Shown piece by piece: positions 20,801 to 25,776 of a DNA stretch of 64,000 bases. Within the stretch, counting starts at the first letter, position 1, and each line of letters starts with the position of its first letter. A model generated the notes under the pieces. That model saw only the letters and a list, made by a program, of their open reading frames with translations. It ran no database searches and was not told where the DNA came from. The position numbers were made by a program, and so were the translations under genes. Origin of the DNA: CAZQFV01 sp964613665. Lineage in GTDB: Bacteria > Chloroflexota > Chloroflexia > DTKN01. Location: the NCBI GenBank assembly GCA_964613665.1, contig CAZTIG010000012.1, positions 1 through 64,000 on the forward strand, given 5' to 3'.

Positions 20801-20989
20801 GTGTTTGAGGGTGCCGGCCGGGTAGAGCGCCAGGTCGTGCATGGCACTGGTTACGCGCAGGCGGACGGGCCCGCCCAGGAAGTACTGGCCGGCGTAGAGC
20901 AGGCTCAGGACAGCCGTGATCGCCACAAAGAGAAGCAGCAGGCGCACGGCCTGGCTGTGCTGGGGAGCGGCTCCCGCTCGTTTGTCCAA
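17822..20989 (-). CDS. Amino acid ABC transporter permease fused to BNR-like and WD40 propellers
   Basis: 1055 residues; permeases of this family are normally 215-330. From the N-terminus: a membrane helix (about 16-38); six or more 50-residue repeats with consensus YxSLxLDxxGxPHISYYD (about 60-410); about seven WD40 repeats (about 405-690, such as VTALAFSPDGRMLASGG and DGTVRVWDAASG); several membrane helices (about 695-830); and the HisM/GlnP permease domain (about 842-1055) with the coupling loop EAAHALGMSAAQTFRR. The propellers would lie outside the membrane. The start is TTG at 20987-20989, supported by AGGAGG eight bases before it. The gene lies between the binding protein and ATPase genes, so it is the working permease. 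No frameshift is apparent. Confidence 0.88.
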   Translation of the reverse strand: MDKRAGAAPQHSQAVRLLLLFVAITAVLSLLYAGQYFLGGPVRLRVTSAMHDLALYPAGTLKHAYQTGNGWEFQVVDAGPNAGYYGAMALDPSGNSHVSYYDVIDGALKYALWTGSAWDVQVVDDGGDVGRFTSLVLDSRGRPHISYCRYDPTAQSCQALQYAFHDGAAWNVTTVDSPGGEYSSLRLDGLDNPHIAYRDSTNSTLKYARRGMDGRWNVQVVDGGSGVGEYVSLALTGGQPRIAYYDRGQGELRLAAYVGSGGNCGSDGTTWDCQVVDSTGDVGQYLSLALDPARRPAISYYDVGRQALKYAHLGATGWVSETVDASPQAGLYTSLALDASANPHISYYDAAQKALKYARWTGSAWDVQTVDNAGTTGQYSSLVLDSSGRPRIAYYEASALLAAASEDGSIYLWEVRKSWSLRTLSAQPGPVVDVAFDPASELLFSASADGTVRAWNVATGQVQRTIADSTGDSPLIGMAVSADGSTLATLGKDGTVRVWDAASGAQVQTIASGEAACRAIALNADGTLLAAGRGTGIALWSARSGQAVAEIQGYWRDEQARDEWLGHQGAVTALAFSPDGRMLASGGDDTVLVFWDVATGRVLGTVTRHWSPVTRVIFDVAGTYFLSGGQDAKALSGRPATPNVVNFEGHLGSVNGVAFGREADTLLTTGDDGTVRYFDAQSGSETRLEWPRPGLLPMWGTVLAFWMLVSGVVGLTALWGLWRGQRWGHLLALGLYLVGPLLVLGVPLLELPSYPDWLSNGPLIAWPLLALAVWYAGLVIVLTRSRVATGYETSLSVALAQQIMTRRRTLQLRFGLYAAAVWVAVLIVLYAVLRRFTLDVAFMQHYFSFIMEGAGKTLYISAVSIALAVILALLGALGRLSNNPIPNGVSGFYVSLIRGTPLLVQIYIWYLGLPQLGIVLDPELAGILALGVNYGAYMTEIFRAGIQAIGKGQYEAAHALGMSAAQTFRRIVLPQAFRIVIPPIGNEFIAMMKDSSLVSVMGVWELTFRAQKIGRQYFRSIETFLIAAAFYWILTVIFQFLQGKLESYMARSERK

Positions 20990-21124
20990 GGTCTTGGCCT
21001 CCTACGGGTCGGCGGCACAGCGGAATCGACCCGGTGAGGGTGACCGCGGACGATCACCCCCACCGGGGCACTACGGGCACAGAGCAGGCGTATCCGTCCC
21101 CTTCCCTACCACGCCGCACGGCAA

Positions 21125-22018
21125 CTATGGGGCGACCTTGGTAGTCAGGTCGACACCGTACCACTTCATGGAGAACTGGGTCAGGGTACCGTCCGCGTGC
21201 ATGGCCCGGACGATCTCGTTCAGCTTGGCCAGCATCTTGTCCGATGCACCGCGGCTCTTGTCCAGGGCAAAGGCCAGCGGTTCGTAAAAGGCCGGCGTGC
21301 CGATGATCTTGATTGCCTCCCCCTTGTTGACGGCTTCCTGGAGGGTCGGCAGGGCCGACATGGCGGCGTCCAGGCGGGTCCCGTCGCCCAGCGCCAGGTC
21401 CTGGATGGCTTCGGCATCGGTGGAGTACGGCTTCAAGACGGCGTTCGCCGGCGGTGGATAGATCGCCGTCTCACCGACGATCTTCAGGGTGCCGCCCAGG
21501 TAGGCCTCGTAGGTGGTGGCGGTGCCGAACCCGATCTTCTTCCCGGCCAGGTCTGCCGGGGACTTGATCGTGGTATTGGTCTTGTGGACGGCGAAGGCTG
21601 CGGGGGTGTAGTAGTAGGGATCGGTGAACCACAGGACGGCCTGGCGGTCCTCGGTGATGGTCATGGACCCGATGCTCAGGTCCCAGCGCTTGCCCCAGTT
21701 GCCCGAGGTGATCAGGTCCCAGTCGGGAGTGACGAACTCGATCTGCACACCCAGGCGCTTGGCCACTTCCTTGGCCACATCGATGTCAAAGCCGTCGAGT
21801 TGGCCCTGGTCGTTCAGGAAGCTCTGGGGCGCATAGTTGGGGTCGGTAGAGACCAGTAGCTTGCCGGCAGCCATGACCTCGTCCAGGAGGTCAGCCGGAC
21901 CCGCTGCGGTCGGCTGTACCGCCGCTGTCGGCTCCGCGGCGGGGCCACAGGAAGCCAGAACGGGCACGATCAGGGCGAGGATCAGCAACCAGGTGCATAC
22001 TACGCGCTTGTTCGACAC
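21125..22018 (-). CDS. Amino acid ABC transporter substrate-binding lipoprotein (HisJ/GlnH-like)
   Basis: 297 residues from the GTG at 22016-22018, chosen because GAGGAGG lies just before it; a longer frame upstream lacks such a site. A lipoprotein signal ends at Cys24 (LASC), followed by a short A/T/P linker. The mature domain is a family 3 solute-binding protein: LLVSTDPNYAPQSFL, GFDIDVAKEVAKRLG, and the DLAGKKIGFGTATTYEAYL hinge region. It delivers a polar amino acid to the fused permease encoded 135 bases downstream. The gap before the permease contains no separate promoter that I can see, so the three genes form one operon. Confidence 0.9.
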   Translation of the reverse strand: MSNKRVVCTWLLILALIVPVLASCGPAAEPTAAVQPTAAGPADLLDEVMAAGKLLVSTDPNYAPQSFLNDQGQLDGFDIDVAKEVAKRLGVQIEFVTPDWDLITSGNWGKRWDLSIGSMTITEDRQAVLWFTDPYYYTPAAFAVHKTNTTIKSPADLAGKKIGFGTATTYEAYLGGTLKIVGETAIYPPPANAVLKPYSTDAEAIQDLALGDGTRLDAAMSALPTLQEAVNKGEAIKIIGTPAFYEPLAFALDKSRGASDKMLAKLNEIVRAMHADGTLTQFSMKWYGVDLTTKVAP

Positions 22019-22111
22019 GGTTCTCCTCCTCTTGGCTAGACCGGGCACGTGAGCAAGAGCTGCTGACGATTTGCTTCACCTCCTCGACATGTGGACTCTG
22101 GTTCTGCCGCC

Positions 22112-22140
22112 AGTATACCGAAAAAAAGGCGATTCGTCAA
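22112..22140 (-). promoter_or_regulatory. Promoter of the polar amino acid ABC operon
   Basis: Read on the minus strand: -35 TTGACG (22135-22140), 17-bp spacer containing seven T, -10 TATACT (22112-22117), about 95 bases before the GTG start. Confidence 0.8.
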
Positions 22141-22208
22141 GAGTCTGGGAAGCGGGGTCAACGCAAGCCCCCCGTGGTCGCATCGATCGGGCTGGAACAC
22201 CGGTTCTT

Positions 22209-22261
22209 AGCCCGCTGAAAGCGGGCTTCCCACTACGTAGCCGGAGGATTCATCCTCCGGC
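22209..22261. repeat. Pair of perfect hairpins
   Basis: Hairpin 1: AGCCCGC (22209-22215) with GCGGGCT (22221-22227), loop TGAAA. Hairpin 2: GCCGGAGGA (22240-22248) with TCCTCCGGC (22253-22261), loop TTCA. They are separated by 12 bases and sit between two divergent promoters. Paired GC hairpins of this style are dispersed repeats in some bacterial genomes, but I see no second copy in this window. Confidence 0.6.
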
Positions 22262-22266
22262 GAGGC

Positions 22267-22294
22267 TTGACATGGGGCTCTTTTCTGGTATACT
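22267..22294 (+). promoter_or_regulatory. Promoter of the LysM/M23 peptidase gene
   Basis: -35 TTGACA (22267-22272), 16-bp spacer, -10 TATACT (22289-22294). Transcription would start about 30 bases before the ATG at 22331. Confidence 0.85.
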
Positions 22295-22330
22295 GCGTAC
22301 TGTAGAGAACGATTCTCTCGAGGAGCACGG

Positions 22331-23608
22331 ATGGTCGAACCATCTCTGCGGTCCCAGCGGGGGCTGGTCAGAGGGCAGGATCCGAAACGACGGCAGGTAC
22401 GGGAGGCAATCGGGGAAGCGCGCGAAGCGCTGCACGAAACATGGGGGGCGGCGGTGCCCACCGCGCAGCGAGCCCTTCCGTCGCTGGGGCGGTGGTGTTT
22501 TTGTCTGCTTGCCGGCCTGCGGCAGCGTGCCGCGGCCGGCGGGCGTAGCGCCCTGTCCCTGCGCCGCTCCCTGCCCACGCTGGCGCTGGCCATGCTGCTG
22601 GTGGCCACCGTCGCCAGCCAGGGCTTTGGCGTGAGTTTCGCCCACACAGTCCCTCCGGAAGGCGGCGACGTGGCCCACCTGCTGGTGCGGTATCCGGGGG
22701 TGCCTTCCCTGGAAGCCTCTTTCGACTTTGCGGCCGCGCCGCTGACACTCCATCGACGGTACACCGAGGTGGAGCCTGCGACGCTGTCCACAACCCTGTC
22801 GATCACGGATGCGACGCCGGGCAACGTGCTGGCGCGCAGCGCTGTGGTCACCTACACGGTTCAGGAGGGCGACACGCTCGACTCGATCGCCGCGCAGCAC
22901 GGGGTCACCTCCTACACCATCTTCTGGGTGAATGGGCTGCACCGGCCGCAGGACATCGAGCCGGGCCTGGTGCTGACGATCCCGCCGCTCTCGGGTGTCC
23001 CCCACACCGTCCGGGCGGGGGAAACGCTGGACTCGGTCGCCGACCTGTACGGCGTGCGGGCGGGGAACATTGTCGGCTACCCCCCGAACGGGCTCAACTA
23101 CCCGTATAACCTGGAACCGGGGCAGGATCTCTTTGTGCCCGGTGGGATGATCGAGATCCCGGACTATTACGTGGAGGCCGGCACGAGGCCGCCTCCTACT
23201 CTGGTCAAGATGCCCGGCGGGGAGAAGCTGAGCTGGCCCACCGTGGGCGAGATTACCGGGCCGTTTGGCTGGAGCCGGGCCTACGGCGGCTACCACGATG
23301 GCCTGGACATCGCCAATGACTGGGGCACGCCGATCTACGCCGCGGCGGACGGGACGGTCGTCGAGGCCGGCTGGGGCGGGCTGGGCTGGTACGTTGTCAT
23401 CGACCACGGCAACGGGTTCTCTACCGAGTACGGCCACATGGGCGACAGACCATTCGTCTCCGCGGGTGACACCGTGGCGAGGGGACAGCAGATTGGCCTG
23501 ATGGGCCGCACGTACGGCCGCGGCGGCTACGCCACCGGCGTGCACCTCCACTTTGGCGTACGGCACCGCGGCATCCACATCGATCCCCTGCCCCTGTTGG
23601 AGCGATGA
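22331..23608 (+). CDS. LysM-containing M23 family metallopeptidase
   Basis: 425 residues. A basic cytoplasmic N-terminus of about 75 residues precedes one membrane helix (about 78-100). Outside are two LysM peptidoglycan-binding modules (about 172-218, TYTVQEGDTLDSIAAQHG, and about 225-272, HTVRAGETLDSVADLYG). The C-terminal M23 domain (about 310-420) has the zinc ligands His and Asp in YHDGLDIAN and the HLHFG motif (HxH) near residue 408, so it should cut peptidoglycan cross-bridges in the wall. Length and domain order fit cell-division or wall-remodelling enzymes of the NlpD/EnvC kind, though catalytic residues are kept here. GAGGAG precedes the ATG. Threonine synthase starts seven bases after the stop. 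Confidence 0.88.
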   Translation: MVEPSLRSQRGLVRGQDPKRRQVREAIGEAREALHETWGAAVPTAQRALPSLGRWCFCLLAGLRQRAAAGGRSALSLRRSLPTLALAMLLVATVASQGFGVSFAHTVPPEGGDVAHLLVRYPGVPSLEASFDFAAAPLTLHRRYTEVEPATLSTTLSITDATPGNVLARSAVVTYTVQEGDTLDSIAAQHGVTSYTIFWVNGLHRPQDIEPGLVLTIPPLSGVPHTVRAGETLDSVADLYGVRAGNIVGYPPNGLNYPYNLEPGQDLFVPGGMIEIPDYYVEAGTRPPPTLVKMPGGEKLSWPTVGEITGPFGWSRAYGGYHDGLDIANDWGTPIYAAADGTVVEAGWGGLGWYVVIDHGNGFSTEYGHMGDRPFVSAGDTVARGQQIGLMGRTYGRGGYATGVHLHFGVRHRGIHIDPLPLLER

Positions 23609-23615
23609 GGCTCTC

Positions 23616-24779
23616 GTGTCTCTTCTGACCCATCTGGAGTGCAGCCGCTGTGGGGAGTGCTTCGAACCCGCGCAGTGGGTCGGTCTCTGCCCGCACTGCG
23701 AGGGCCCTCTGCTGGCCCGCTACGACCTGACCGCGGCCGGCCGTTCCCTGCGCCGCGAGGTGCTGGCAGGCCGGCCGGCCAACCTGTGGCGCTACGCCGA
23801 GCTCCTCCCTGTACGCGATCCTGGCCCCCGGCTGACGCTCGGCGAGGGCTGGACGCCGCTGCTCCCGGCGGAGCGTCTGGGGGCCGCCCTGGGCCTGCCG
23901 CACCTGTTCATCAAGGAGGAGGGGCTCAACCCCACGGGCTCGTTCAAAGCCCGCGGCATGGCAGTGGCCGTGGCCCGGGCCTGCGAGCTGGGCGCACCCG
24001 GCTTCGTCCTGCCGTCTGCGGGCAATGCCGGGGGAGCGCTGGCGGCGTACGCGGCGCGGGCCGGCCGGCCGGCGCACGTCTTCCTCCCCAGCGATACCCC
24101 GGCCGCGTTCTTCCGCGAGTGCCAGGCGCTGGGCGCCCAGGTCACCGCGGTCCGCGGGCACATCGGCGACGCCGGCCGGGCGGCCCGCCAGGCAGCGGCG
24201 CAGAGCGGCCACTTCCTCCTCTCCACTCTGCAGGAGCCGTACCGCGTCGAGGGCAAAAAGACCATGGCCTTTGAGCTGGTGGAGCAGCTCGGTGGGGTGC
24301 CCGACGTCATCATCTACCCGGCCGGCGGCGGGACCGGCATCGTCGGCATGTGGAAGGGTTTCGCCGAGCTGGAGGCGCTCGGCTGGATCGGGCCAGAGCG
24401 CCCGCGGCTGGTGGCGGTCCAGGTGGAGGGCTGCGCTCCGCTCGTGCGGGCTTTCCACGCCGGCGACGAGCGGGCCACCACCTGGGAGCGGCCGGCCGAG
24501 ACGGTTGCCCTGGGGCTGCGCGTGCCCTCCGCCTGCGCCGATTTCCTCATCCTGCGCGCCCTGCGCGGGAGCCGGGGCAGCGCCGTCGCCGTGAGCGAGC
24601 AGGCCACGCGCGCGTCATGGGAGCACCTCTGCCGCAGCGAGGGGATCGTGGCCTGTCCGGAGGCCGGCGCGGCGCTGGCCGGGTTGGAGGAACTGGCCTG
24701 GCAGGGCTGGGTGCGGCCGGAGGAGAGAGTGGTTCTCTTCAACACGGCCAGCGGGCACAAGTACCTGGGCCTGGGCTAG
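23616..24779 (+). CDS. thrC: Threonine synthase
   Basis: 387 residues, a PLP-dependent fold type II enzyme. It should convert O-phosphohomoserine to threonine. An N-terminal zinc-ribbon-like pair (CSRCG and CPHCEG, residues 9-32) is common in this branch. The PLP lysine is in NPTGSFKARG (about residue 112), and the phosphate-binding glycine loop is AGGGTGIVG. The start is GTG at 23616, seven bases after the M23 gene, with GAGG ahead of it. It converges with the small HExxH gene. Threonine dehydratase-like relatives exist, but the N-terminal ribbon and overall sequence favour threonine synthase. Confidence 0.88.
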   Translation: MSLLTHLECSRCGECFEPAQWVGLCPHCEGPLLARYDLTAAGRSLRREVLAGRPANLWRYAELLPVRDPGPRLTLGEGWTPLLPAERLGAALGLPHLFIKEEGLNPTGSFKARGMAVAVARACELGAPGFVLPSAGNAGGALAAYAARAGRPAHVFLPSDTPAAFFRECQALGAQVTAVRGHIGDAGRAARQAAAQSGHFLLSTLQEPYRVEGKKTMAFELVEQLGGVPDVIIYPAGGGTGIVGMWKGFAELEALGWIGPERPRLVAVQVEGCAPLVRAFHAGDERATTWERPAETVALGLRVPSACADFLILRALRGSRGSAVAVSEQATRASWEHLCRSEGIVACPEAGAALAGLEELAWQGWVRPEERVVLFNTASGHKYLGLG

Positions 24780-24793
24780 CGCGCCGCCCGCGG

Positions 24794-25273
24794 TCAGGCC
24801 CCCTCCTGCGACGCAGGTTCCTCTCCGCGCCCTCGCCGCTCCTCCACTGTCCCCATCCGGCGCACCCGGCCGAAGCCGAGGGGCGCGGCGCTGCCGGCCG
24901 CCGCCAGGAAGCCCTTGGTGAGGTCCTCGACCGTGGCCTCCAGCGTCGTCATGAACCGGGTGTAGGCGAACTCGCGCCGGGGGTCGCCCTCCTCCTCCCC
25001 GTAGACCAGCTCGAGCAGCTCCTCGACCATCTGATCGAGGCCCCAGAGCACGATGTGCAGCAGTTCGTGGACGACCGTCTCCTCGAGGTTCTCGCTGGCC
25101 GGCTCCTCATTCAGGAGCAGGACGGCCTTGCGGTCGTCGGCGTCGATCTGGACGTCCCCCGATTTGCGCCAGGGGGCAGGCACGATCTCCACGCGGATAT
25201 CCCAGTTCCCCAGGCGCAGGAGCGGCTGCCACTTGGCCAGGAGGACCTGCGCGACACTGCTGTCGACCTTCAT
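24794..25273 (-). CDS. Small predicted zinc metalloprotease-like protein (HELLH)
   Basis: 159 residues. The centre carries an HExxH zinc-binding motif, VVHELLHIVLWG (about residues 69-80), with acidic helices downstream that could provide the third ligand (Glu in DQMVEELLELVYGEEEG). The N-terminal part has alternating beta strands (WDIRVEIVPAP, VQIDADDRKAVLLLN). Size and layout resemble short minigluzincin or SprT-like proteins, but no specific family is certain. No signal peptide is present, so it is cytoplasmic. The ATG at 25273 follows GGAGGT; the open frame upstream has no ribosome binding site. It has its own promoter (25308-25336), divergent from that of leuS. Confidence 0.65.
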   Translation of the reverse strand: MKVDSSVAQVLLAKWQPLLRLGNWDIRVEIVPAPWRKSGDVQIDADDRKAVLLLNEEPASENLEETVVHELLHIVLWGLDQMVEELLELVYGEEEGDPRREFAYTRFMTTLEATVEDLTKGFLAAAGSAAPLGFGRVRRMGTVEERRGRGEEPASQEGA

Positions 25274-25307
25274 CGCGACCTCCACGGGTCTGGCTACCCC
25301 GACCGCT

Positions 25308-25336
25308 ATTCTACCGTGCCGACCGGCACAAGTCAA
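25308..25336 (-). promoter_or_regulatory. Promoter of the HELLH gene
   Basis: Read on the minus strand: -35 TTGACT (25331-25336), 17-bp spacer, -10 TAGAAT (25308-25313). The mRNA leader would be only about 30 bases. Confidence 0.8.
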
Positions 25337-25351
25337 GAGGGCAGACTCTGT

Positions 25352-25380
25352 TTGACACATGTGCCGAAAGCTGCTATACT
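25352..25380 (+). promoter_or_regulatory. Promoter of leuS
   Basis: -35 TTGACA (25352-25357), 17-bp spacer, -10 TATACT (25375-25380). It lies directly before the T-box leader. Confidence 0.88.
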
Positions 25381-25387
25381 TTACCCA

Positions 25388-25677
25388 GAATCGAACACGA
25401 AAGGCGGCGAGCGGGAGCAGTAGGCCCACCCAAGCAGAGAGCGGCCGGCCGGTGCGAGGCCGCGACAGGGCCGAACTCGCCCGGGAGCCGCGCTGGTGAG
25501 ACACCGATTCGGCTGCCGCAGCGCACGTGCTAGCCAGCGCCGGATGGCCTCCGTTAGCGGGCCGTCGAGTGGGCCGGGTGTTTCTGGCCTCGTCCTTGGC
25601 AAGAGGACGGGCCTGGCCTGGCCAAGCAGGGTGGTACCACGGAACGCCTCCGTCCCTGGTCGGGATCGAGGCTTTTT
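25388..25677 (+). promoter_or_regulatory. T-box leader of leuS
   Basis: The leader runs from the promoter to a terminator about 100 bases before leuS. The conserved T-box sequence AGCAGGGTGGTACCACGG (25624-25641) is almost exact. An AGTA motif (25419-25422) fits the stem I bulge. CTC at 25476-25478, in a GAACTCGCC context, is the best candidate for the specifier codon, which would read leucyl-tRNA. In the known mechanism, uncharged tRNA pairs with the specifier and T-box and prevents termination, so leuS is expressed when leucine-charged tRNA is scarce. T-box and terminator are read directly; specifier assignment is inference. Confidence 0.9.
25645..25677 (+). terminator. T-box-controlled terminator
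   Basis: Stem GCCTC/GAGGC with inner GTCCC/GGGAT, loop TGGTC, then six T residues (25672-25677). The 5' side lies just after the T-box sequence and can be drawn into the antiterminator. Confidence 0.88.
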
Positions 25678-25726
25678 TGATGAGGCCAACCGGGGCTGTT
25701 CGCCTTTTTCAGACGGGTTCGTTCTA

Positions 25727-25761
25727 CATCCTGCGTCCTGCATCTTGCACCCTGCATCCTG
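25727..25761 (+). repeat. Five imperfect tandem heptamers in the leuS 5' UTR
   Basis: Units CATCCTG, CGTCCTG, CATCTTG, CACCCTG, CATCCTG run from 25727 to 25761, immediately before the leuS ribosome binding site. The same unit type occurs near 54530-54555, between two convergent genes. Confidence 0.7.
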
Positions 25762-25776
25762 CACGAGGAGGTCCCC

